From Akkermansiaceae bacterium UBA956 (GTDB lineage: Bacteria > Verrucomicrobiota > Verrucomicrobiia > Verrucomicrobiales > Akkermansiaceae), in contig DBCO01000005.1 of NCBI GenBank assembly GCA_002293145.1, positions 62,001 through 126,000 on the forward strand: a stretch of 64,000 nucleotides of DNA, written 5' to 3'. Both the position numbers and the translations under genes were made by a program. Below, in pieces: positions 54,131-62,421 of the stretch. Within the stretch, counting starts at the first letter, position 1. Every line of letters starts with the position of its first letter. Under the pieces are notes generated by a model that was not told where the DNA came from, ran no database searches, and saw only the letters and a list, made by a program, of their open reading frames with translations.

Positions 54131-55447
54131 TCACCTCCCACCCAACTCGATCGCACCAAGGTCTGGTTTTTTGCCAGAAAAGGGCAGCCCTACATCCACG
54201 CCAATGTCGATCAATGGGGAGCTTTTTTTCGAACGCATGAAGTCGATGTCAGGCAAGTCTCCATCGGACTTGCGTGGACGCATCAGCTCCTTGACATCGA
54301 CACTTTCAAAGTCCTTTTCGGTGATCGGACTCTTGAGATCAAAGCTATTGTGACTCAAATCGCAGGCCTCGCTGTTGATGTTGTCGAGCTCACGCCGTCC
54401 GCTCACACCAACGTTGTTTTTTAGCACATGATTATAGCCTGGGACGTCTTTTGAGTAATCAAGCGCACGACCTAACATATTGTAGTTGCAGCGATTGCGA
54501 TAGGCCGAATTATTCAAGAACGTGATGCCGCCCATTTGGTGATTGGCATAAAATCCGCTCGCTTTGTTTGCTGCCGCAATGCTCTTCACCACCACGTGAC
54601 GGGGAATTTTTTTCGGCAATTGAGCTACAGGTGTCGAGGCGTATCCTCCCACCTTGAATCCATTACCATCGCCGAGACTCTTGAATTCTTGGCTCAGACC
54701 ATTATAAAACGCCCAACAATTTTCGATGCGCTGTGCTTCACTAGTGGAGATCGAGTCAAAGCCATCATCGCTATTGAACCAAGCTCGACATCCACGAAAA
54801 ACATTGTTCACACAGCCCTCTGGCACATGAAAACCAAAGCCATCGACATTGCCACCGCGGCCTCCGTCCGAAGTGAAATCATGGTTATTGTAGGCATCAC
54901 AATTGAGCACCAAATTGTTCGAGCCGCGACCTAACCAAAAACCAATGGCTTGACCATCACGCATCGTCAATTGATCAAACACATTGTTGCTGCCGGTGTT
55001 CTCGACGCAAATCGATTGTGTATGCCCGACGATGGTGACTTGCACGCCAAAGATGGTAAGTTTCTCGAAGCGTAGCCACGAACCACGCGCCGTAAAGGCA
55101 TGCACGCGATAACCACGCGGCTTCACTTGGGAAAAATCAAACACTGGCTTTTCATCCTGATAGGCCGCGTAGCGGATCGGCTTGCCTGGCATGCCGCTGC
55201 GATCAAACCAGCAAACAATCGCTCGGTTGTATTCCTTCCGTGTGATGTGTTCATCTTTCATTGCATAAGTGCCTCCGCGCACAAACACCGTATCACCCGG
55301 CTTCACCTGCTTTTGCGCCCTCATCAACGTGGCAAAAGGCTTTGCCAGCGTTCCTTGCTGCGCATCGTCACCATCGGGGGCAATGAAATAGTCAGCCGCG
55401 AAGAGCGGTAAAACGAGCATTGCGAGAAATAAAAATATACGCTGCAT
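54131..55447 (-). CDS. Secreted right-handed beta-helix protein, PL9-like
   Basis: A 438-aa exported protein. ATG 55447 opens with a signal peptide (IFLFLAMLVLPLFAAD). The body begins with YFIAPDGDDAQQGTLAKPFAT, the common start of pectate-lyase-9-like helices, then repeated strands (NNVFDQLTMRDG, NNLVLNCDAYNN, NNVFRGCRAWFNSDDGFD, VVVKSIAAANKASGFYAN). DGFD/DGRGGNVDG positions could form the calcium site. It is probably a polysaccharide lyase, with substrate not certain. Confidence 0.8.
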   Translation of the reverse strand: MQRIFLFLAMLVLPLFAADYFIAPDGDDAQQGTLAKPFATLMRAQKQVKPGDTVFVRGGTYAMKDEHITRKEYNRAIVCWFDRSGMPGKPIRYAAYQDEKPVFDFSQVKPRGYRVHAFTARGSWLRFEKLTIFGVQVTIVGHTQSICVENTGSNNVFDQLTMRDGQAIGFWLGRGSNNLVLNCDAYNNHDFTSDGGRGGNVDGFGFHVPEGCVNNVFRGCRAWFNSDDGFDSISTSEAQRIENCWAFYNGLSQEFKSLGDGNGFKVGGYASTPVAQLPKKIPRHVVVKSIAAANKASGFYANHQMGGITFLNNSAYRNRCNYNMLGRALDYSKDVPGYNHVLKNNVGVSGRRELDNINSEACDLSHNSFDLKSPITEKDFESVDVKELMRPRKSDGDLPDIDFMRSKKSSPLIDIGVDVGLPFSGKKPDLGAIELGGR

Positions 55448-55631
55448 GGCAATGCTACCTTTGTAGCGCACGATCTCTATCAAACATCCCACTCTACACC
55501 CTACCCTAATCGGGTTACGAATTCGACTGTAGTAATCAATTTTGATATCAATATCAACTGCGTGAAAATCGGCACTAATCTGTCGTAAATAGTTGTGATT
55601 TTGCGCGCAAACGCTAGTATTTTCTTCAGCA

Positions 55632-56087
55632 ATGAATCACTGGCTCATCAAAAGCGAACCGGATGTCTTTTCCATCGCCGATCTCAAAAAGGTCGCGCAG
55701 GAACCATGGAGCGGCGTCCGCAACTATCAGGCACGGAATTTTATGTGGAAAGAAATGAATATCGGCGATCTCGCCCTATTCTATCACAGCAATGCCACGC
55801 CGCCAGGCATCGTGGGTGTGGCTCGGGTCGCATCAGAACCGTATCCTGACCCGACGCAGTGGGATCCGGCATCGGAGTACTTCGATGAAAAATCCACCGA
55901 GCAAAAACCGCGTTGGTGGCTGGTGGATTTCGCCTTTGAGAAAGAATTTCGCCAAATGGTCACCCTCGCCGATTTGCGCGCTGAACCGAAGCTTGAGGGC
56001 ATGGTGGTGCTGCAAAAAGGCACTCGCCTCTCGATCACTCCGGTCATCAAAAAACACTTTGATCACATCGTAAAAATGGGCCGGTGA
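55632..56087 (+). CDS. EVE-domain protein
   Basis: A 151-aa protein made of one EVE domain (PUA/YTH-like). Family marks are the start MNHWLIKSEPDVFSI, WSGVRNYQARNFM, GDLALFYHSNATPPGIVGVA and PRWWLVDF. EVE proteins are thought to bind modified bases in DNA or RNA. Its stop overlaps the start of the TauE gene. Confidence 0.92.
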   Translation: MNHWLIKSEPDVFSIADLKKVAQEPWSGVRNYQARNFMWKEMNIGDLALFYHSNATPPGIVGVARVASEPYPDPTQWDPASEYFDEKSTEQKPRWWLVDFAFEKEFRQMVTLADLRAEPKLEGMVVLQKGTRLSITPVIKKHFDHIVKMGR

Positions 56088-56833
56088 ATGAACTGATTCA
56101 TAGTCCCGGAGCCTGGGTCATGGCGTGCATCGGCGCGCTATGTGTTGGCTTGGCAAAGTCCGGCTTCACCGGCATTTCTCTGATTTCGGTGTTTCTTTTC
56201 GCCGATCTTTTCGGTGCTAAAACCTCAGTGGGACTGGTGCTGCCGCTACTCATCGTCGCTGATCTCACAGTCTATCCCGCCTTTCGCGAACACGGATCGT
56301 GGAAGCCGGTCGGCAAGCTGATCTTACCCGCGCTGCTCGGCCTCGTCGGCGGGTTTGCCATTCTCGCCGTGGTGAATGATGAACAGGCGCGGCATGGAAT
56401 CGGAGCCTCTGTCTTATTGATGGTCGCATTTCAAGCACTACGTCTCTTCAATCAGGCAGCTTTTGATCGCATGGCACACTCATCGGGCTTTGGCATCAGT
56501 GCAGGGATCGCTGGCGGCATGGCTACAGCCATCGCCAATGCCGCAGGGCCAGTGATTCAACTTTTCCTGCTCTCTCGCCGCATTCCCAAGATGGAGCTCA
56601 TCGGCATCAGTGCCCGATTTTTTCTACTCATCAATTTGATCAAACTCCCGATGAATTTTCAACTCAAGTTGATCAATCCCTCCACCCTCACGCTCAACGC
56701 TATGCTAATTCCCGCCGTGTGGGTCGGGGTGTTTAGTGGTCGCTATTTGGTCAAAAAAGTGCCGCAAAAATGGTTCGAGTCGCTGGTGATTGCGTTCTCG
56801 ATCATTGCTGGTGTGCGACTGTGTTTTTTCTAA
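56084..56833 (+). CDS. TauE/SafE-family membrane exporter
   Basis: A 249-aa protein with about eight transmembrane helices in two repeats, each with a Gly-Leu-rich motif (GALCVGLAKSGFTGISLISV in the first, SGFGISAGIAGGMATAIANA in the second). These are features of sulfite/sulfonate exporters. Translation starts at GTG 56084, which overlaps the EVE stop codon. The link to sulfatase-released sulfite or sulfate is only a possibility. Confidence 0.83.
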   Translation: MNELIHSPGAWVMACIGALCVGLAKSGFTGISLISVFLFADLFGAKTSVGLVLPLLIVADLTVYPAFREHGSWKPVGKLILPALLGLVGGFAILAVVNDEQARHGIGASVLLMVAFQALRLFNQAAFDRMAHSSGFGISAGIAGGMATAIANAAGPVIQLFLLSRRIPKMELIGISARFFLLINLIKLPMNFQLKLINPSTLTLNAMLIPAVWVGVFSGRYLVKKVPQKWFESLVIAFSIIAGVRLCFF

Positions 56834-57468
56834 CGGAAATTTCTCAACTCCTGAAAGTTTTGGTAAGCGTAATAGAGTAGGAAGATGGGCATTATAGGGA
56901 AGCGAGTTATCAGAAATAAACCGACCGCAAATAGAATCGCCAAGCCAATACTAACTTGGAGAAAAAGACGCCGACGCTTCGGCCCCATGATTTGATAGAG
57001 CATCTGTCCGCCATCGAGAGGACTGACAGGAATGAGATTGAGTATTGCCCAAATGATGCTCACGAGCCAAAGATCATCTAAAAAGCCCGCAAATGCTTCC
57101 GAGAACTGGCTTTGATATTTGTATTGTATTGCCCATACAATCATACCTAACAAAATCTGAATCGCTGGCCCAGCTGCAATCATTAAAAAGCTCTGCATGC
57201 GTGTGAACTTGGCATAAGGGAAAACGGCGACGCCGCCAAAGCTATGCAGCACAATGATCGGTTGCGCTTTGAAATATTTTCCCGTCAGCGCATGCCCAAG
57301 CTCATGCACTAAGATGGAAATGGCACCTGCGATCACAAACAATGCCACCGCTAGCGCCTCGTTCATATTCCCGCCTTTTTGCCCGAAGTCCGAGCCCAGC
57401 AATGCCAAGATCAGCCAGAACCACGGTTGAATTTCTACAGGAATGCCAAAGATGCGGAAACGAATCAT
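56830..57468 (-). CDS. M50 (site-2 protease-like) membrane metalloprotease
   Basis: A 212-aa intramembrane protease. The zinc motif HELGH lies in SILVHELGHAL, and the third ligand motif is NLIPVSPLDGGQ. Five to six helices are predicted, with a short form resembling the SpoIVFB/YwhC group and no PDZ domain. ATG 57468 begins MIRFRIFGIPVEIQPWFW as in the family. The frame to 57756 overlaps the MoxR gene and has no similarity. Four bases overlap with the convergent TauE gene. Confidence 0.85.
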   Translation of the reverse strand: MIRFRIFGIPVEIQPWFWLILALLGSDFGQKGGNMNEALAVALFVIAGAISILVHELGHALTGKYFKAQPIIVLHSFGGVAVFPYAKFTRMQSFLMIAAGPAIQILLGMIVWAIQYKYQSQFSEAFAGFLDDLWLVSIIWAILNLIPVSPLDGGQMLYQIMGPKRRRLFLQVSIGLAILFAVGLFLITRFPIMPIFLLYYAYQNFQELRNFR

Positions 57469-57642
57469 CACCACGATGATGGATGCATTTTTCCAAAATG
57501 CAAGCGACTCCGCAAAGAATTCGCCCCGACCGCCACAACGCAAAAAAATCTGTAACTCCCCCGTAACTGTGACTAGAATGCATCCGTTGCGCAGCACAAT
57601 GCCGCCGTGCAGTATCCCTAGCAGCGTTACCTCTCTTTTCAC

Positions 57643-58581
57643 ATGAACGAATCTTTTGCGATCGCCCAACGCCTTGAGTCCGCCCTGCTCGGCGTCATCC
57701 GTGGCCAGTCCTCTGCCATCCGCCGCATCCTCTCCTGCCTCTGCTCTGGCGGTCACGTTTTATTAGAAGACGTACCCGGCACGGGAAAAACAACACTTGC
57801 CAAAGCACTCGCCGCCGCGATCCATGGAAGCACCTTCAAGCGCGTTCAGTTCACGCCTGACCTGCTGCCTTCTGACATTCTTGGCACCTCCATTTTCGAT
57901 CCCGCTACTACCAGCTTCCGCTTTCAGCCCGGCCCGATTTTTACCGACATTCTGTTAGCCGATGAAATCAACCGCGCCTCTCCGCGCGTGCAAAGCGCAT
58001 TGTTAGAATCGATGGCCGAACGCCAAGTCACCATTGATGGCACCGTGCGTGAGTTGAACGAAATCTTCTTCGTCATCGCCACCCAAAACCCCGTCGAATT
58101 CCGTGGCACCTATCCCTTGCCCGAGGCGCAAATGGACCGCTTCGCCCTGCAATGCGGCCTCGGTTACGTCACCGAAGACGAAGAAGTCGGCATCCTCGCA
58201 GACCAATTGTTCGATCACCCCGTCAGCCACATGCAACCGGTCGTCACGCGTGAGGAAATGCTGCAATTGATGCAAAGCGCCAAGCAAGTGCGCTTCAGTC
58301 CTGAGCTGCAACACTACGCCGTGCAAATCGTCGCCGCCACCCGCCAGCGCAAAGAATTGCAACTGGCCGCCAGCCCGCGAGCATCCCTAGCGCTGATGAA
58401 AACGGCGCAAGCTCTGTGTCTGTGGGAAGGTCGTGAATTTGTCATCCCCGAGACCATCCAATCCCTTGCTGCCGATGTCATCGCCCACCGCCTCGTGCTC
58501 AGCCCCGATGCCCGCTACGCCGGCCAAAGCGCCCGCGGCATCATCACCGAGATCCTCGAACAAATCCCCGTGCCGGTGTAG
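57643..58581 (+). CDS. MoxR-family AAA+ ATPase
   Basis: A 312-aa AAA+ chaperone. Walker A is DVPGTGKTTLAK, Walker B is LLADEINRA, sensor 1 is ATQNPVEFRGTYPLPEAQMDRF, split here as ATQNPVEF and PLPEAQMDRF, and sensor 2 is ASPRASLAL. MoxR proteins usually sit with DUF58 and von Willebrand-domain genes; here it has none beside it. It may help assemble metal-containing or envelope complexes. Confidence 0.92.
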   Translation: MNESFAIAQRLESALLGVIRGQSSAIRRILSCLCSGGHVLLEDVPGTGKTTLAKALAAAIHGSTFKRVQFTPDLLPSDILGTSIFDPATTSFRFQPGPIFTDILLADEINRASPRVQSALLESMAERQVTIDGTVRELNEIFFVIATQNPVEFRGTYPLPEAQMDRFALQCGLGYVTEDEEVGILADQLFDHPVSHMQPVVTREEMLQLMQSAKQVRFSPELQHYAVQIVAATRQRKELQLAASPRASLALMKTAQALCLWEGREFVIPETIQSLAADVIAHRLVLSPDARYAGQSARGIITEILEQIPVPV

Positions 58582-58589
58582 GGGAGCAC

Positions 58590-58717
58590 TTGGACTGCTG
58601 CAGCCTGCTGCCGCTTTAGAGAAAGGCAGCCTGCTGCCGTCGGCCCGAATGCAAACACAACGCCCCCCATGTCAGCAGGCTGACATCAGGAAAGAGGGCA
58701 GGGCTGCCGCAGTCCAA
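58590..58717. repeat. Inverted repeat with nested GCAGCC/GGCTGC motifs
   Basis: TTGGACTGCTGCAGCCTGC at the left pairs with the complement of GGCTGCCGCAGTCCAA at the right, 128 bases apart. Inside, GCAGCCTGCTGCCG occurs once and AGCCTGCTGCCG overlaps it twice, and AGCAGGCTGACATC lies near the right. It looks like a MITE or REP-type intergenic element. It begins nine bases after moxR and ends 26 bases before pdhA, and could fold into a long hairpin between the two convergent genes. Confidence 0.6.
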
Positions 58718-58742
58718 ATCCGTTCTCCTCATGGGGCCACGC

Positions 58743-59774
58743 TCAAAACAAGTGAACCCCATGACTCGCGGCCGCAGTCTGATGATCGAGCTCCCAATAC
58801 ACGTGCTTGGTGATGTCTTCAATCGTCGGGCTGGCTGAGTCATCGGCGAAATGCACGGCGTCTAAGGCTTCTACTGTTGCTTCTTCTTTCATTGCTTCAA
58901 TCTCATCGACGGTGATGGCATTTTCGGCAATTAATTGCGCTTCCAAAAACTTCAGCGGGTCACGGTTTTCCTTGTGCCACTCGATTTCTTCGGGTGTTCG
59001 ATATTTTTTCGCATTCGCATCGGAAACAGTGAATCCATAGTAGCGATAAGTGCGCACCTCTAACAAAAATGGTTTTTGCGTGCTTCTGACTTTTTCTGCT
59101 GCTTGGGCAATGTGATGATGCAAGGTCGGAAGATCGTATCCTTCATCAATGCATTGCCATTCCATGTCATAGGCCTCGGCACGGCGGGCCAGACAATCCC
59201 GAAATGCCGAGCTTCTGCGCTCGCTGGTGCCCATCGCATATTTGTTGTTCTCGATCAGAAATAAGACCGGCAGTCCAAAGAGTTGGCTGAGGTTGAGTGT
59301 TTCATGAAACACACCTTGATTGACTGCTCCCTCGCCCAGCATGCAAAAGGCCACACCGCCCGTGTTTTGGTATTTCATCTGAAATGCCAAGCCAGCCGCG
59401 ATCGGAGTTTGCGCTGCACAGATCGGATAGAGGCCCCAGAAATGTCCTGCCGGATGGTATAGCCCATGATTGCCAGCTTTTCCAGCATTCGCTCCTGTGG
59501 CCTTGCCAAACAATTCGGCCATGATCTTTCGCATGCTCAGCCCAGAAGCCAATGCGTGATGGATACCGCGTGTCCCGCAGATGCTGTGGTCGCCGGGCTT
59601 CATCGCCATCCGCACAGCAACGGCTACGGATTCTTGACCGATCGATAAAACCAACCATCCACCGAGTCTTCCCGCATTGTAATACTTCAGACAGTGTTGT
59701 TCAAAAATGCGGATCCGCTGCATCAATCGCAGCGCTTCACGCTTTTCTTCTATCGACAATGCAGACATGCACAA
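58743..59774 (-). CDS. pdhA: Pyruvate dehydrogenase E1 component, alpha subunit
   Basis: A 343-aa thiamine-diphosphate enzyme subunit. The ThDP motif starts GEGAVNQGVFHETLN and ends IENN. The substrate side has YRYYGFTVSDANAKKYRTPEEI with the phosphorylation-loop-like segment, and GQESVAVAVRMAM near the N-terminus. E1 beta, E2 and E3 genes are not adjacent in this window. The usual GDGA is GEGA here. It probably decarboxylates pyruvate or a related 2-oxo acid. Confidence 0.88.
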   Translation of the reverse strand: MCMSALSIEEKREALRLMQRIRIFEQHCLKYYNAGRLGGWLVLSIGQESVAVAVRMAMKPGDHSICGTRGIHHALASGLSMRKIMAELFGKATGANAGKAGNHGLYHPAGHFWGLYPICAAQTPIAAGLAFQMKYQNTGGVAFCMLGEGAVNQGVFHETLNLSQLFGLPVLFLIENNKYAMGTSERRSSAFRDCLARRAEAYDMEWQCIDEGYDLPTLHHHIAQAAEKVRSTQKPFLLEVRTYRYYGFTVSDANAKKYRTPEEIEWHKENRDPLKFLEAQLIAENAITVDEIEAMKEEATVEALDAVHFADDSASPTIEDITKHVYWELDHQTAAASHGVHLF

Positions 59775-59826
59775 GAACTAGCAGAAATGGTGCTGGGTGG
59801 GAAGCAAACATCGTCTCGCCACCCAG

Positions 59827-60450
59827 TTACTTGGAACGATAGATGCGTGGTTGAAAGCCTTCTTTGGTTTCGAGATGGAAGAGGTCTTCACCGACGTGGA
59901 TCAGGTGCCAGCCTTTTTCGATGGCTGCCTCTCGTTCATCCTTGCCTCCATGCACGTAGGCAATGATTCCCTGGAACGCCTTCTCTCGATGTTCAGGAAG
60001 CCAGTCAAAGAGTCTGTCCATTTTTCGCTCCATTTGTGTGATCGCCCGAAAATCTAACAGGCTTTTCACCTCAACGATCACGCCTTGGTTTTTCCCTCCA
60101 TTGCTATAAGCTAGTACATCGTATTCTTCCGACTCAGCACCTTTCTGAATTTCAAACCCCGGCGTGATCGTCTCCATTCCGAAGGTTTCGCGCAGTACTC
60201 GACGAATCGAAGAAAAGGCGAGTCCTTCAGCGAATGTGCCAAATTTATTCCCTAATCCACCAATCTGCTTGCCCAACTCCTTGAGTTGACGATCTGTCTG
60301 TTTACTCAGCAGCTTCAATTCTTGGTGCGTCTCTTTCATCTGACGATCGGTCTCCTTCATCTGGCGGTCAGTTTCCTTCATCTGGCGGTCAGTCTCCTCC
60401 TGAGACTTTGCCAGACGCGCGACGATTTCTTGCAGCTCAGCGGTGCTCAT
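59827..60450 (-). CDS. DUF3782-like protein with coiled-coil repeat and nuclease-like domain
   Basis: A 207-aa protein. Residues 20-60 are heptads of TDRQMKE repeated three times or more, a coiled coil coded by near-identical 21-base DNA repeats (about 60334-60404). The C-terminal domain (residues 72-207) has EEYDVLAYSNGG then GVIVEVKSLLD, a PD-(D/E)xK-type pattern (D, ExK), as in DUF3782. Such proteins are found widely in PVC and cyanobacteria. Nuclease activity is unproven. No obvious partner. Confidence 0.72.
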   Translation of the reverse strand: MSTAELQEIVARLAKSQEETDRQMKETDRQMKETDRQMKETHQELKLLSKQTDRQLKELGKQIGGLGNKFGTFAEGLAFSSIRRVLRETFGMETITPGFEIQKGAESEEYDVLAYSNGGKNQGVIVEVKSLLDFRAITQMERKMDRLFDWLPEHREKAFQGIIAYVHGGKDEREAAIEKGWHLIHVGEDLFHLETKEGFQPRIYRSK

Positions 60451-60506
60451 GAGAACATGATAGCAAGCTGGTGAAAATTTGCAATGGGGGATTTTGCAAG
60501 TTTCTC

Positions 60507-61052
60507 TTATGCTACTTTCTCTCTCTCATGCTCTCGCCACCAAGCGAGCGCTTCGGGCGGAGCGAGCCAAGGGGATTTTTTGACTAACGCAAACTGGGCG
60601 CGCCATGTGGAGTGACGCCACTCTGCGCCGAGTTCTGCGAGCACCCATGTTTCATAGGCGATCAACCAACGCAAGAAGGGTTGAAAGGCCGACCAGCATT
60701 CCTCAGAGCGCGCATGTTCACCCTGATCATCTCCGGGGACGGGAGGACGGGTATGTTTCCAGAGTCTGATGCGCTTTTGCGCGCGACCATACACGCAGCC
60801 AGTGGTGGTCTCCGCATTCGTCGCATGGGGATGCCATGATGCCACGGCTCCATGCAATTGGATCACGCCATTTTCCCATTCCATGCGATAGCAGCTCGTG
60901 CCCTGCAGCCCGCTCGATGCCTCACGACTCATGCCAAAGCGTTGCAGTGCATTACCCTGCGCATGGCGCACATCGTGGCCCCACAGAAACATTTGCTGCG
61001 TGAGTCCTTTTTCCGCCTGACGGAGACGTTGGTAATCGGTGAGCGTTTTCAT
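60507..61052 (-). CDS. Unknown protein, partner of the COG0523 GTPase
   Basis: A 181-aa soluble protein beginning four bases after the COG0523 stop, so probably cotranscribed and coupled. It is Trp-rich, with seven or more Trp in the second half (FLRWLIAYETWVLAELGAEW, WLAPPEALAWWREHEREK), and has MFLWGHDVRHAQGN and SCYRMEWENGVIQLHG. I recognise no family. By context it may take part in metal handling or tRNA/ribosome biology. Confidence 0.62.
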   Translation of the reverse strand: MKTLTDYQRLRQAEKGLTQQMFLWGHDVRHAQGNALQRFGMSREASSGLQGTSCYRMEWENGVIQLHGAVASWHPHATNAETTTGCVYGRAQKRIRLWKHTRPPVPGDDQGEHARSEECWSAFQPFLRWLIAYETWVLAELGAEWRHSTWRAQFALVKKSPWLAPPEALAWWREHEREKVA

Positions 61053-61056
61053 CTGA

Positions 61057-62280
61057 TCATTTTGCTAGAACGCCCATGTTCCACTCGGGAAACAGATCTT
61101 TGAATGTTTTGGGCCATTTTTTTTCAGGAATTGCCATTTCCTCATCAGTCAGCAATGCGCGGTCGAGCATCGCAGTCAAGTAGGCTTGATCCATGCCGGA
61201 GCCAATGAGCACGAGCTCTTGTCGGCAATCGCCATTGGGCTCGCGCCATGTGCTCATGATGCGACGCACGCTTTCTTCATCAGTCGGCCATTGATCACGC
61301 GGCACGGCAGCCCAGAAGTAACCAAGGCAGTGGTTGCGACAAATGCCACCAGCCTGTGACCAAAATCCCGCGAGACGCAAGCGGGTGGCGAGCCAAAAAA
61401 TGCCCTTCGAGCGAATCACTCCAGGCCACTCGTATTGCAACAGATCATGGAACCGCTGTGGATGAAAGGGACGACGACGCGCATAGATGAAATTGCTGAT
61501 GCCGTATTCGATCGTCTCGGGCGTATGCTCGACGAGAGAGTCTAGCCAACCTTCGTGCTGCTCAGCTTTGCTCTGATCATAGAGTCCTGTGCCGACGATG
61601 GCATGGAGAGGCACGGCGGATTGCTGTGTTTCGTAAATTTTCGCTTTGGGATTGAGAGCTCGCACCATCGCATGCACGCGCTGGCGTTGCGGCTCATCGA
61701 GCATGTCAGTTTTATTGAGCAAGATGACGTTGGCGAAGTCGATCTGATCTGTAAGCAAATCGACGATGGTGCGTTCATCTTCTTCGCCGACCGCCTGCTC
61801 ACGCTCTTGCAATGACTCTAACGAGGAAAAATCGCGCAGGAAATTGTAGCCATCGACGACGGTGACCATGGTATCGATTTCGGCAATGTCCCCTAACGAA
61901 CGACCTTCTTCATCAGTAAACGTGAAAGTTTCTGCCACGGGCATCGGCTCACTCACACCCGTGGATTCGATGACGAGATGATCAAAGCGCCCCTCGCGCG
62001 CGAGCTTGCCAACTTCTAGCAAAAGATCTTCCCGCAAGGTGCAGCAGATGCAGCCATTCGACATCTCGACCATTTTTTCCTCGGTATGCGAGAGCGCGGC
62101 ATCGCCCGAGCGGATCAACTCCGCATCCATATTGATCTCGCTCATGTCGTTGACGATGACCGCGATTTTTTTGCCCTCGCGATTGCGAAGAATGTGATGC
62201 AGCAAGGTGGTTTTGCCGGCCCCTAGAAAGCCCGAGAGAATGGTGACGGGGAGCTTGCGGGTATGTGTCGAGGAATTCAT
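61057..62280 (-). CDS. COG0523 (CobW/ZigA-like) metal-chaperone GTPase
   Basis: A 407-aa G3E GTPase. Walker A is [14 protein letters not shown], the metal-binding motif is GCICC (CxCC) in [14 protein letters not shown], and the Glu before it and [10 protein letters not shown] are canonical. The base motif is LNKTDML. The C-terminal CobW_C domain carries [14 protein letters not shown] and [10 protein letters not shown]. It is expected to deliver zinc or another metal to a client enzyme. ATG 62280 matches the family start; ATG 62298 adds six residues. A palindrome upstream (62307-62332) may control it. Confidence 0.9.
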   Translation of the reverse strand: MNSSTHTRKLPVTILSGFLGAGKTTLLHHILRNREGKKIAVIVNDMSEINMDAELIRSGDAALSHTEEKMVEMSNGCICCTLREDLLLEVGKLAREGRFDHLVIESTGVSEPMPVAETFTFTDEEGRSLGDIAEIDTMVTVVDGYNFLRDFSSLESLQEREQAVGEEDERTIVDLLTDQIDFANVILLNKTDMLDEPQRQRVHAMVRALNPKAKIYETQQSAVPLHAIVGTGLYDQSKAEQHEGWLDSLVEHTPETIEYGISNFIYARRRPFHPQRFHDLLQYEWPGVIRSKGIFWLATRLRLAGFWSQAGGICRNHCLGYFWAAVPRDQWPTDEESVRRIMSTWREPNGDCRQELVLIGSGMDQAYLTAMLDRALLTDEEMAIPEKKWPKTFKDLFPEWNMGVLAK

Positions 62281-62306
62281 GCGGGCGAAAGATAACACGC
62301 AATTTC

Positions 62307-62337
62307 ACTTAATGCAACTTTTATGCATAAGTATAAT
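62307..62337. promoter_or_regulatory. Palindrome and promoter between COG0523 and prfC
   Basis: ACTTAATGCA and TATGCATAAGT form an imperfect palindrome at 62307-62332. On the plus strand TTAATG (62309-62314), 17 bases and TATAAT (62332-62337) give a good sigma70 promoter for prfC, so the palindrome covers its spacer. On the minus strand TATACT overlaps the same site. The shape is that of a regulator site shared by divergent genes, such as Zur, but the sequence does not match a box I know. Confidence 0.45.
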
Positions 62338-62421
62338 TGATGCCGAAACTCATTCATCGCTCGTTGCATTCCATGCTTGCCAGCGCGCTACGAAGTGGAG
62401 CACGGTTTGTCCGCCTCTGTC

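Noticed and set aside
60300..60410. Possible CRISPR array from regular 21-base repeats
   Set aside because: Repeats are directly adjacent with no spacers and encode heptads in frame.
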